Source: Saccharina japonica
Taxonomy: Eukaryota; Sar; Phaeophyceae; Laminariales; Laminariaceae
NCBI GenBank assembly: GCA_008828725.1
Contig: MEHQ01001375.1
Location: 62,001-126,000, forward strand
Direction: 5' to 3'
Length of the DNA stretch: 64,000 nt
In this document: positions 42,163 to 53,966 of the stretch, one piece after another
How the letters are laid out: each line of letters begins with the position of its first letter
Numbering within the stretch: position 1 is the first letter of the stretch
The notes under the pieces: generated by a model
Seen by the model: only the letters and a program-made list of their open reading frames with translations
Databases searched by the model: none
What the model was told of the DNA's origin: nothing
Program-made: the position numbers and the translations under genes

Positions 42163-43086
42163 CTGCGAAGCATGTGCGAGGCTAGCCGTGTCACAATCAT
42201 GGGGGACCGAGACTACCCTGACGGTACAAGCACACGGCACTCACGCCTCTACGCCAAAGACGTCAAGAGACGGCAGTTTTGTTTTTTGCGTCCTCAATCA
42301 GTCGCACCTGTAGGAGCCCCCCCCCCCCCCCCCCCACACAAAACTAGTATATTAAGGAGGCGTGTTTGCCTTCTACAGTAGGGGCAGCGCCTAATTTTTC
42401 GGAGGCTATATATAACTTGATTATAGTATAGGAGCTCTATACCTCACCCAAAAAAACTGTTTTTTTTTTTAAATAAAAGCTCAAAGTGCGCCCCGATGGG
42501 CGACAACCCCAAAGCCCTATAGGTAGGTGCATCAAGAATACCAGGGTTTCTCGTTTTCCCCGTTCCCTGTCCTGCTTCTCGCGTCATTACTATTCACAAG
42601 TTGTCTCTTAGCCTATCCTAGAGCTCGCGTTTCATGTCTATCGGGAGTTTGGGCGCAGAAGTCTCTTACGCTTGTCGATTTCAATCGTAGTTTTGTGTGT
42701 GTGTGTGCGTGTCACACTGCGTGGCGGGCGAAGCAACCGAGATCGGGCAGCCGCTGCAGGAGGGGAATAAACACAACACCGGTTTTCCTGCTGGAGAGTG
42801 TAGCCTACCATGTCCGTCAAAGTCTATCATGGCAAGGAAATGTTTCACACAACAAAAGCGATCAGTAGCGTCCCAGCTGTTCGTGGCCCCCCACAACGAA
42901 ACGATCGGCAGCCTTTCGGGCGTTTCATGTCTGTCTCTATCGCTTGTGGGCTAATGACTATCGTTTGTGGGCAAGTGAGACTGAGCAGCAGAGCGACTAC
43001 AGAAAAAAATCAGTGCGCCATTTTTTTTTTTGCTTCGCTTGTTGTTTCCCTACATTTTGTCGCGCGTCAATCACGTCTTTCACCTG

Positions 43087-46000
43087 CTATGATGAGTCTT
43101 CGTCCGTAAACTCGCTGACGTCACCGTTCATGTCGTCGTCGTAGTCGTCTTTGTTGAAAGTGCACAGGTATCGTCGGGTCATCCACAGAACCACAAACCG
43201 TCGAGATTAAGGGAGGGAGGGAGGGAGGGAGGGAGGGAGGGGGCGAATGAAGGTTGCGGGGATGCGTTTTTTTTTGGCAGCATACTATAAACCGCCGCGT
43301 TTTCAACCATCAAGCAATCGTATGAGTATTCTTGGGTTGCTCCTTACTCCTGGTCCTGCTCTGCTGAATCTTTGTAGGAGCAAACATCAGTAATCATAAC
43401 CAAATATGGCTAGTGGACATAGGGGGGTACATTATTTTGGCGCCCATCGTGGGGTTTGATTACTCTTCTTACTACACAGGCCCACCCGGAATAGCAGTGT
43501 AGGCGTGGTACAGGACTAGTATCATGCCGGGGACCGTACGCCTGTCATGCAGACCCTTGTTGTAGTTTCGACACCACAAACCGTGATTTCACCACGCCNA
43601 GGGGGTGAGGGAGGGAGGGAGGGAGGGAGGGGGGGTGAGAGGGAGGGGGAGAGGGCGAGGGAGGGGAACGAGGGGGGGAGACGTTCATCGACCACAGTGT
43701 GTTTGCGAGTGCTCTCGATTCGGGCGAACACTACTAATACCAAGGACCACCGAACTGCCAACGCAACCACACTGGGACACAGGAGCGAGTAACTACACAA
43801 ATGGCAAACATAATGGAACCCGAGCACCGGGCTGGGTCACGGCTACTATCGGGGACACACCCGAAAACCATCGCACGACTTACCGTGAACAGGAAGCGAG
43901 TTGCCGTTCTGATGCCCAGCTTCGTCGCCCTCGTTGTTGGAGCTACACAGGGAGGTGTGCATGAACACGGAGGGGGTTGGAGGGAGGGGATTAGCGGAGG
44001 GGGGCGGGGGGGGGGGGGGGGGNNNNNGGGGGGGGGGGGGGGGGGGGGGGGGGGGGTGTCTAGAGGTGTCAAGCCAAAGCGGTGAGAGGCTCAATCACGC
44101 CTAAACCATCTGCACCTTGCACGGTCAAAGAAACGAGTGCAGGTATATCCGACAATAAAACCAATCGTGCGCCAGACGTTTTTTCTTCTGCTGCTGCCGC
44201 AGAACGCCAACAAAATGGTCAGGCCTTCCACACGCGCGACGTGGCAACACAACTCGGACCGATGGCGGCAAGACTCTCACCGCATATATGTAACTATCGC
44301 AATCACACACACCTATTATATGGCGCGAGCCGCCCCAGAGCACACAGAAAAAACGAAGGAAAACGGCCAGAATACGGATAGACTCCCTGAGACACAATAA
44401 TTGAAGAAAGAGTGGAACACCAGTTTAGGCAGACCAACCTATACTGCTTCGCGGAAACAGCGGTAGAAAAAAACGGAACGCACGAGTGTAGGACTCAAGC
44501 AACCGAACGCGGCTTATATCTAGCCGTCTCCTGCGGGAAAAACGATTAACGCAACCCACCCGTTGCCGTGGTTTTCCTCCAGCGCATCTGCGCTGCTGGC
44601 GCCGCCGCTAGCACCACCGCTAGCCTTACGGGTGGGGCTCCTGTAGTACACTGCCGTGCGTTGCGGCTGCTGGTAGGACTGCCCACCGCGGGAAAACTAA
44701 ACGAAACGGAATGAAACGGAACGAGATGAAACGAAACATAAGAAAATTAAATAAAACAATACGAAACGAAAAAGGCCAAGGCGGAAGGAGTTTCAAGCAG
44801 AGGGAGACACCGGTGACATAAGAAGCGAACGAGTGAAGCGGGCTGATGTCAATCAAGCCAATGAGCCTTCGTTGCACATGCGGCAGCTTGTGCTGGTTCA
44901 ATCAATTGCACCATGTGTAAGCAACTGATATTTATTCGGGTGCTGAAGGCACCCCTCCAAGCGGGTGAGCGAGACGTGGACACGCCTTTGTACAAGGGCA
45001 CCCGGCCACACCTGCGCAACTCAGCGAATAGTTCGTCCTTGCGCAACGTACACACATGCATCGGTGGTGGCCCCAAAGCTGTGCCAACGACGCCCCAAAT
45101 CACCGATCTCTTTATTGGCGGCAACACTCTCTCTGACACACCCCATCCCTAGTAGGAGGAACACGTTCGAGGACAATCGTGGGCCATTGGGCGCGTCTTC
45201 AAAGACCCCCCCACCCCTTCCGTCTCGAAAGGGATGCGTGGTCAGTGGTCAAATGACTTCAAGGCAAGCAAGAAATGAGTACGCCCCCTCCCAGGTCACA
45301 CCTCCCTCCGAGGCTCACCGTGGTGGACTGAGTGCTCCGGTGCACAGGTGCGATTCCCCCCCCCGAGCAACCACCGCTGCTGACGTCGCTGCAGGGCCCG
45401 TTCACGGAGAGGTCGCCGAGAATTTCTGCGGTCTTGTTCCTGGCGCAGGTGGGTAGGTGGGTGGGCGTGGGCGGGCGTCAAAGGTCGACAAGTTTTGCTG
45501 GGAAAGACACGTCGAGCTAATATTGGGACACCGGCCATCACGTTTGTGAGAAACAGGCCTAGGCGGGGCCGCGGGGGGGGGTGCGGGCTGAACGGAAGGG
45601 TTGCACGAGTCGTGCACACCGGGGGCGTTTTAGTCATGTGTTGAGAACATTTTTCTACCCACTAAAGGGACGGCCTCGCGAAGCAGACTATCGGTGGCCC
45701 AAGGTACCTACATCTGCAGCAGTGTTGAAATACAGACATATATACCAGTACAGAAAAACAATACCCGTAGAAGACTAGCGAGGCAGGCAGGCATGTGGTA
45801 CACAGCGCCCCGCGAGTGACACGAAGCCTCATTACTACCATACGGCACGTGCGGTTTAAGAATTCGAGCAACCAAACGCGACTAAAAACCGTCTCCCGTG
45901 GGCAAAGCGGTGAACACAACTCACCCGTTGTCTTGATGTTCCGTCGTTTCTCCCACCGAAGCGACGGTGGTGGTACCATGGCCGTCGTCGGCCTGAAGGT

Positions 46001-48249
46001 TGGAGCTCACGTACCTCGCCGGCGGAGGTGGTGGGCACCGGTAAGACTGCCCACCGCAGGAAAACGAAACGAAACGACACGACAAGAAGCGAAGAGGCCA
46101 AGGCGCGAGCGGTGTCAAGCAGAGGGAGGTACCGGCGACTTAAGAAGCGAGCGAGTCTGATGGCAGTCAAGTCAACGAGCCCTCGGTGATCGTGCTTCAG
46201 GTTGTGTTTGTTCGATCGCACCAGGCAAGCAACTGAGATTGTTCGGGTGCTGATGGCACCCCGGCAAGCAGGGTGCGTGGGACATCAGCACGCCCTTGTA
46301 TCAGGCACCCGGCCACACCACTTGCCCGAAAGACAGCGAAAACTTCGCCCCGTGCTCACACGTATGCATCGGCGGTGCCCCCAAAGTTTTGTCAACGGCG
46401 CCCCAAAATCACCGATCCCTTATCAGCGGGAAACCCTCTCTGCCACATCTCGTTCCTAGGAGCAACATATACAAGCACAACACCAGTAGCCTCTCCATAA
46501 CTTGTGGGCTTCCGAGCGCGTTTTCACCCCCCCCCCCAGTCCACCTCCCGCCTAGACTCACCATGGTTGACTGAGCACTCCAGCGTACAGGAGCAATCTC
46601 CTCCACCGAGCGGCCGCCATTGCTGACGTCACCGCGGTGAATGAAGGAAGGAACGGCTCCCTCGTCGGCGATCCCGTGCACAGACCCCCTCCCTTCCCCC
46701 GCTGGACTGCCGTCGCCGCAGGGCCCGTTCACGGAGAGGGTGTCAAGAGCTTCTGCTATCTTGTCCCTGACGCAGGCAGGCGGGTGGGTGGGTGGGTGAA
46801 TGAGTGGGTGGGCGGGCGAGGGCGGGCGTCAGAGACAGTCACTTTTTGCTGAGAAAATGTTGAGTTATTATTGGGACAGCCGCCGTCACCTCCAGCGCAG
46901 TACTTGTGAGAAGCGGGCCGGGAGGAGCGGAGGGGGACGTGCGGGCTCAACGGAAAGGTCGCGCGATACGTGCACGCCGGGGCCGTTTAAGCGATGTGTT
47001 GAGCGTTTTCTACCCACGAGAAGGGTGGTCTTGCGAAGAAGACTACCGGTACGCGCCAAGTACCTACAGGTGTAGCAGTGTGGTGCACAGACATTACAAA
47101 ACACATTCCTGTAGAAAACTAGCGACGGAAGCAGGTGGTACACGGCGCCCCGCGAATGAGACGAAACTCCGTTATTAAAAGACGGTACGTGCGTTTTTCG
47201 AATTTGAGCAACCAAACATGACCTATAACCGTCTCCCCTGGGCAAAGCGGCGAACACAACTCACCCGCTGTCGTGGTGTTCCGTCTTTTCTCCTTCCACA
47301 GCTACGGTCGTGTTGCCGTGACCGAGCTGAAGGCCGCAGCTCTCGTGGTATGGAGGTGGTGGGCGCCGGTAGGACTGCCCACCGCAGGAAAACGAAACGA
47401 AAAGTAACGAAGCGAAGCAACGAGGCCAAGGCACGAGCGGTTTCAAGCAGAGGAAGGTCCCGTCGACTTAAGAAGCGAGCGAGTCTGATGACAGTAGGCA
47501 AGCAACGAGCCCTTGGTGGCCGTGCAGTAGGTTGTGTTTGTTCGATCGCGCCGGGCAATCAATATCAATTTGAGATTTTGTCCGGTGCCGACGACATCCC
47601 GGCAAAACAAGCGGGCGCACGGGACGTCGGCACGCCCTTGTATCAGGTACCCGCCCACACTTTGCGGAAGACAGCGAATAATAGCCTTCGTGCGCACACA
47701 CATCATGTGTCGGGGGTGACGCCTAGAGTTGTGCGTCAAGGTTTCTTCAAACCACCGATCCCTTATCCGCTGGAAACCGTCTCTGCAACACTCCTTCCCT
47801 AAGAGGAACACGTACGAGTACATACAACCGCTGTATTCACTCCATCGCTTGTGGGCTACCGGACGCGTTTTCAAGGAACCCCTTCCCCCCCACCCCCCCT
47901 CCCGTCACACACCCCGCCTAGACTCACCGTGGTTACCTGAGAGCCCCCGTGTACGGGTGCCGCCCCCGCCCCCGAGCGGCCACCGTTGCTGACGTCACCG
48001 CTGCGGGTAAAGGAGGGGACGGGGGCCTTGTCGGCGATCCCGTGCACAGATCCCGTTCCCTGCCCCTCCGGACTACCATCGTCACTGCCGCTGCCGCTGC
48101 CGCCGTCACCATCGCCGTGGTCAGCCGGGGGGGGGGAGGCGCCCGCATCGGGCACTGAGGGTTCGACCAGCCTCGGCACGGGTGCGTTGTTCGCTACCTC
48201 TTGGCGGTGCATGACAACCTCGTTCTCCGCGCTGAAGCCGTCCTTGTTC
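43087..48249 (-). CDS. Gene with three tandem exon-pair modules (3' part)
   Basis: I do not recognise this family. Minus-strand exons, 5' to 3': 48249-47928, 47374-47265, 46766-46562, 46046-45925, 45439-45319, 44678-44560, 43942-43884, 43148-43087. All have AG/GT borders and all join in phase. The first six alternate between two types. Type Y carries the shared cores SVHGIAD, VPSF and GDVSNGGRS, or the start DLSVNGPC. Type X starts SYRRPPPPYHE or similar and ends in His/Asn/Gly-rich sequence. The gene ends with an Asn/Gly/His-rich exon (NNEGDEAGHQNGNSLPVH) and an acidic tail (DDYDDDMNGDVSEFTDEDSS) before TAG. The first exon found starts in phase two, so more exons lie upstream, between 48.25 and 49.49 kb, and were not found. 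Low-complexity composition suggests a disordered protein. Confidence 0.7.
43599..43599. other. Ambiguous base
   Basis: One n next to a GGGA-type microsatellite (43603-43680), in the last intron of the tandem-module gene. Confidence 0.99.
43998..44056. other. Assembly gap inside a poly(G) tract
   Basis: Five n bases (44023-44027) sit inside a G run of more than 50 bases. This is a sequencing or assembly limit, and the true length is unknown. It lies in the intron between exons 44678-44560 and 43942-43884. Confidence 0.98.
44560..45439 (-). CDS. Module 3 (exons Y and X) of the tandem-module gene
   Basis: Exon Y (45439-45319, 40 codons) is the shortest. It shares the start NKTAEILGDLSVNGPC with module 2 but lacks the SVHGIAD core. 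Exon X (44678-44560) encodes SYQQPQRTAVYYRSPTRKAS and a Gly/Ala/Ser repeat ending ENHGNG. The X end joins in phase to the NNEGDEAGHQ exon. Confidence 0.7.
45925..46766 (-). CDS. Module 2 (exons Y and X) of the tandem-module gene
   Basis: Exon Y (46766-46562, 68 codons) encodes DKIAEALDTLSVNGPCGDGS and on to SVHGIADEGAVPSF and GDVSNGGRS. Exon X (46046-45925) encodes SYRCPPPPPARYVSSNLQAD and ends TEHQDNG. Borders and phases are identical to modules 1 and 3. Confidence 0.75.
47265..48249 (-). CDS. Module 1 (exons Y and X) of the tandem-module gene
   Basis: Exon Y (48249-47928, 107 codons) is the longest of its type, with an extra Asp/Gly/Ser-rich insertion (DHGDGDGGSGSGSDDGSPEG) before SVHGIADKAPVPSF and SGDVSNGGRS. 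Exon X (47374-47265) encodes SYRRPPPPYHESCGLQLGHG and ends at a Gly codon split after two bases. The Y start supplies only the last base of a Gly codon, so an X-type ending is expected upstream. Confidence 0.7.
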
Positions 48250-48780
48250 CTGGCGCAGGCACGCGAGTGGGTGGGTGAATGGGTGCGTGGGTGAGCGGGT
48301 TAGCGGATGGGTGGGTGGGTGAGTGGGTGGGTGGGTGGGTGGTTGGACGAGGGCGGACGTCAGCAACCGACAGCTCTTGCTGGGGGGAAAAACACGTTGA
48401 GGTTAGTATGATAAAGGATACCGGTGGTCTTCTCAAACGCAGCGCGCGGAAAATAATCGGGACGAGGAGGAGGAGGAGGAGGAGGAGCGCAGGGGGGAGC
48501 GAAAACAAAAAACGGGAAAAGTTGCACGATGTATGCAGGCCGGGGGCGTTCTGGCGGGGTGTTGAGCGTTTTCTGCACATGAAAGGGGCGGTGTAGCAAA
48601 GAAAACCACCGGTACGCTAAGTTGCCGACAACTTTTAACCAGCGCGGCACACAGACACACAACTTTGCATATACATACGTAGAAGCGTAGCAACGGAGAC
48701 AGGCAGGTTTCAGCGCCCCGCAAACAAGACTGCCCAAAGGAGACGAAGCCTCCATCTACTACGCCCTGAGGACAGGAATG

Positions 48781-49492
48781 CTTGAAGGCGGCGAAACCCC
48801 ACGGTGTAGGCGAGGGTGGAAAAGCACCGCCCCTGCGCGTCCAGCCTGTGCCCCCACAGGATCCAGACACTAGCAGACATGCAATGCAGCCAACACATGT
48901 AGCACCAGCGCAAGGGCCACTTGCCGCCAAGCACGCTCGTCAAACACCCCGAAAATGCAGTTGGTCAGACATGAAGCGCCACTCTCTGACGCCGCACGGG
49001 CCATGCCCCCCCCCGTCTCCGATGTCGATACGGCCACGACAAACAAACTCTCCAGCGCTGTTCAGAGACAAGGCAGGCGAGCAGAGATGTCAGCGCCATA
49101 TACTCTCCCCCTCCATCTCGCCGCGACCAGCGAGGCAAAAGCCGAGACCACGCTGTCCTTCCTCCAAAAACAACAGCCTGGTGCCTCGTACAGCATAGGG
49201 TGCGTCCGCCGGGGTACGTTGATGCGCATCCGCGACCAAGAAGGGCGCCGAGGGGTACCACACAGACCGCGCACCCCTTCTCGAGGCCTTCATGAAAAAA
49301 AACTAGGGCAGGTTCCTGCTGCCCTTGCTACACGGGCTGCTACTCGCTAATCCTGCCCCCCCCCACCACCCCGCCCCGCCCCCACCCTCCCCCCTCCTCC
49401 CCCAAAAAACAAAAGAAGGGTAAGCAACACCATCCCAGTCTTTTTGGCTACGTACCACGAAAAACAAAAACGATTTGGTACGCAGCGCTGTC
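48781..49492. other. Gap between annexin stop and tandem-module gene
   Basis: Both strands have open frames of moderate length. On the minus strand an ATG at about 49095 begins MALTSLLACLVSEQRW, which looks like the start of a signal peptide and could be the first exon of the tandem-module gene, but I could not connect it by phase. The plus strand is also open over the same bases. Unresolved. Confidence 0.3.
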
Positions 49493-52400
49493 TCACCCCA
49501 ACAAGGTAACCGCAGCATGCATGAAGTTTCCCCTCGTCTTACGCTTCACGTCCGCCACCTGTTGCAAACGGCGGCAAGCACAAAAAAAACGAAAAGTCAG
49601 ACAGGTGCACACGAGTGCGTGCACATACTCTATAACCGTGCATCGGATGTTGAAGGACCTCTCCCGTGTACATAGGAAAAAAAGGCGAATACATTTGGAT
49701 GAAAGCGATTTGGGGGAGGAGGGGGGAGAGGGAGCGGGTGGGGGGGGGGGGCAGGAAGTCGCCGTTACTGTTTTGGGGGGCTCGACGACCCTCCGGGTAG
49801 GATGCTGTTGCAGCAGCCATAATATATATAACACAAACAGTGTAGTGAATGCGGTAAAATCCTCTGTCAGACAGCCCCCGTGTTCCGACCTCTATACGGA
49901 GCAACAGGGACCAACAACATCGGGTGTCACCGGGAAGATTCCACGGACCGGTCCATTTGGATCAAGAGCATCCAGTCTGTGCTATCGGATTCGAGCTGTC
50001 CGAGGCGCCCATCGTGCGGCCGGAACGAGCGATCAAAACATTATTTTAGAAGATTTGGGCTGTCAACGTTACCGCGCCGCGGCCGCCGCGGCCGCCGCCT
50101 CCGTCTCACGAAACCCCTCCCCATACTGCGAGGTACGCTCGCCGCTTGAAGACCCTAAAGCATCCGACACGCCCCAAAACATGACCCCCCTTGGCAACAA
50201 ACCACACATATATACCACTTAGGTTCCACAAGAGGGGTGGTGTGCTTGGCGAAGGCGAAATACACACGCCATGACAACCGCCCGGGAGGTTGATAAAAGT
50301 TTGCCGGATGGCGTATATAAGTGCGCGAGTAAACAACATCACGAGGACGCGGGGGGGGGAAGGGGGGGGGGGGCAAGAAACCACGGCCCATACACACCAA
50401 ACCGAACGAAATACACACACCGAAGGACGCTCGACTCCGCGCGCACACCGCGAGCTACTTCCATCGTCGCCCCAAAAAAGGAAAAAAGATAAAGGAAACT
50501 CCATACCACCTCTCTCACCAGCGTGTCCTCGTTGTTCGATCGGTAGCACTCTGCGATCTGGTCGATCGTTGGCTGAGAGCGGTAAAAAAAGCGAGAAGCG
50601 ACGGACAAGAAAACGGGCGGGAGAATGGTGGGACAAGAGAAACGAAGGAGCGGGGACGCGGGTTGAGCGGAAACCCAGAACACTACGTATGTACGTATGC
50701 GGTTGCAGTTACTGCAGAAAAAGGTCCCACATTTTTTTTTTCGAGTAGGTTTCCCCCCCCCCAAATGGGAGTAAAGTTTTGAAGGGGTTATAAGGCGGTC
50801 AACCACAACATGCCGGGGCGCCACACGGCGCAAAACCGCTATTACGGGGTGGGCTAATGTAGTAAATAGGACCTACGGTACACACAAAAACCTATATATT
50901 CCCCTATTTTTGCTAACAACATTAGGTCCTATTTACTATGGCCCCCCGCAATAATACAGATTCTTGAGAAAATAAATGCCTCTGCGGCAGCAAAAACACG
51001 TTTTTCCCCGCTCACAAAAAAAACGCTGGCTGGGTCGCGGGCGCACACGCCGGTGCGTGTCGCTCACCATCGGAGCGTTCGCTAAGTCGAAAGACACATT
51101 CCCCCGCGATCCCACATCCCCTGCGGTTGGGCGACTACGGCCATGCATGACATGCGTCTAATGAATTATAGGCCTTTTGCCGCCTTTCATTGTGGAGGGC
51201 TGCGAAACAAAAGGGGGACACACGCGGGGGGGGCGAAAAAAATCTTGACCGCGGCACCCGAAACCCGCGCACCGCCTGTCGAAGGGTGGTGCTCCTTCGA
51301 GCGTGTAAAACTAGGTGGGGGTGCTCCCGTACGCGCTACGAATACGTAGCACGAAAGAGGCGTTACGTTGGCAGAGCTCGCTCCATGTCCTTTTGGAACA
51401 TTTTTGTTTGAGCGATTATTTTTTCTTCTTCTTCTATAGTATGTTCTGCCGTGTGGGGTGTCCGCCCTGGTTTGCACGTTTTTTTTCCTTCTGTGGCACT
51501 TTTTTTTTCTGACCGGTTGAGTCCCTCAAAGCTAGCACCTGCCTGGTACCGGTTAGGCACGATGCTTTTATTACTCTTCGCTTATTTTAGGGGTATATAG
51601 CTCGTACACATATAGCTCATAGTGTTTTGCTGATCAGGTTGCGCGAAATAAAACTACAGCAGTACCTCGGAGTTCATGTGTCGGGGGGTAAGAGATTGAG
51701 TTGCGCATGCGAGGAGCTCAGAAAATAAGGCACCACCCTTATAAGGTGGCGTTGCCCTGGTTTGGCATAATACCTTGTCGTTCCCACCGAGGATGCGCGC
51801 CATCTTGGCCGTGTCCGTCATCCTACACTTGAAAGCCGCGCTCAGCTGTAAGGGGACACGGTTTACAGATGGAGAAACGGTGGTTGGGTGGTTGGTTGTG
51901 GCCAGGGGGAAGGGGAACCGGAATAATAGCAGTGTTGATTCCCGGAATAATAGCAGTGTTGATTCCCCTCTACCGACGTATATACCACTGCTGCTTCGTG
52001 TATCTGCATCATGCATATGTAACCACACCCTGTGCAATAGCCTATTGAATATGCCTACTGGTCTGTCAATAGGTTGAGGTATCGGCACCTACTGAAACCT
52101 GCAACAACAGGCAACATGAGAGTCAAATCTGTCCACCGATACCTATTTCCTTTATTAATAGTACCCAACAGGCTCAGAGAAAATGGTACAATAGGCTATC
52201 GTTCTTAGGATCTAGGCATCTTCAGTAGGCTATTGTCCAAGGTGCGATTAGTGTACCCCTTGGCCTCCCTGATTTCGGTACCCTAGTTCATAGTGCTCTG
52301 AATGAGTAAGAGCGAGAGCAATGGCAGGACAAATCATGTGATGGACGAGTATCTCAGCACCGACAAACCACCTGCGCCCCTCCCCTAGGAACCAATACGC

Positions 52401-53919
52401 GTCCAATTAACTGATTTATTTTCTTGTGTGGCCACTTTCAGAGACTTCAATACTTACTGCTGTTGGGCCCAAACGTGAGCCGGTCCTCTACAATGCGGTA
52501 GGGGGGGTGTACTCATGCGATGCATGGCCGTAGTCGTATGGCCATAGACCCTCTATAATGCGGTAGGGGGGAGTGCACTCATGTAATGCATGGCCGTAGT
52601 CGTATGATAACATACCCTCTACAATGCGGTAGAAGGAGTGCATTCATGTCATGCATGGCCGTAGTCGTGTGGACATAGACCCTATACAGTGCGGTAGGGG
52701 GGGGGGGGGGGTAATAGATTAGGGGAACCCGAATAATAGATTACGGGAACCCGAATAATAGATTAGGGGAACCGGAATAATAGATTACGGGAACCCGAAT
52801 AATAGATTAGGGGAACCGGAATAATAGCAGTGTTGATTCCCGGAATAATAGCAGTGTTGATTCCCCTCTACCGACGTATATACCACTGCTGCTTCGTGTA
52901 TCTGCATCATGCATATGTAACCACACCCTGTGCAATAGCCTATTGAATATGCCTACTGGTCTGTCAATAGGTTGAGGTATCGGCACCTACTGAAACCTGC
53001 AACAACAGGCAACATGAGAGTCAAATCTGTCCACCGATACCTATTTCCTTTATTAATAGTACCCAACAGGCTCAGAGAAAATGGTACAATAGGCTATCGT
53101 TCTTAGGATCTAGGCATCTTCAGTAGGCTATTGTCCAAGGTGCGATTAGTGTACCCCTTGGCCTCCCTGATTTCGGTACCCTAGTTCATAGTGCTCTGAA
53201 TGAGTAAGAGCGAGAGCAATGGCAGGACAAATCATGTGATGGACGAGTATCTCAGCACCGACAAACCACCTGCGCCCCTCCCCTAGGAACCAATACGCGT
53301 CCAATTAACTGATTTATTTTCTTGTGTGGCCACTTTCAGAGACTTCAATACTTACTGCTGTTGGGCCCAAACGTGAGCCGGTCCTCTACAATGCGGTAGG
53401 GGGGGGGTACTCATGCGATGCATGGCCGTAGTCGTATGACCATAGACCCTCACACATCCCTACAATGCCGAGGGGCGGTGCACTCATGCCATGCCCGGCC
53501 GTAGTCGTATGGCCATGGACCCTCGCACATACTGGGATGGAGCACGTCGTTGATGTTTGTTTCACCGACCAGGCAGATATTTGCTTGCACCAAGCGTGAA
53601 GTGCCGTGAGGTGATCGGCGAGTCGCATGGAAGGGTGAAAGCTGCATCCTACTAAGAACCGCCTTACGTGGTACAAATGTACGAGGCACCTCACGTAAGG
53701 AGTTCTACACTATTCACGAGTCGCCCAACAACCGACTCTTGAGAAAAGTAGCAAGGTAAGCCCCGATACAAATTTCCCTCGTGGGCTACAGTAGAGGTGT
53801 ACCTGGTATATTATTATGACGAATACTATTGTAATAAAATAAAAATAAAACATCGGACGCCATTGCTACGGTAAGGGTTCACCGATTTATTTGTTTTGAG
53901 GCTCTTCGCTCAAGGAGCT

Positions 53920-53966
<47 letters not shown>

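Larger units (their letters stand above)
38436..43086. other. Repeat-rich intergenic region
   Basis: About 4.6 kb with no convincing multi-exon gene. It holds short ATGATCTGTA repeats (38700-38915), a TA-flanked MITE (40141-40218), at least five copies of the poly(C)-ended dispersed repeat (39710-39780, 39895-39977, 41110-41185, 41500-41570, 41575-41645) and one isolated exon-like stretch (42046-42162, minus). Confidence 0.5.
44560..48780. repeat. Three diverged tandem units of about 1.35 kb
   Basis: Anchor sequences such as GACTGCCCACCGC (44677, 46045, 47373), TTGTTCGATCGC, and the block around CTTAAGAAGCGAGCGAGTCTG recur at spacings of about 1,370 and 1,330 bases. Each unit contains one X and one Y exon plus their introns. 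Exon borders are kept while intron sequence has drifted, so the duplication is older than the annexin duplication further on. Confidence 0.85.

Noticed and set aside
43149-43205. Upstream extension of the last tandem-module exon to FVVLWMTRRYLCTF, suggesting a membrane tail or a non-AG intron end
   Set aside because: There is an in-frame stop just above and no AG in that stretch. The AAAG acceptor at 43149 gives a canonical, in-phase junction instead.
50106-50144. Alternative last annexin exon reading RRAYLAVWGGVS and stop
   Set aside because: It is in phase and vaguely resembles an annexin C-terminus, but 49558-49493 (KTRGNFMHAAVTLLG) matches the repeat-IV ending better and also joins in phase. 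An alternative transcript is not excluded.
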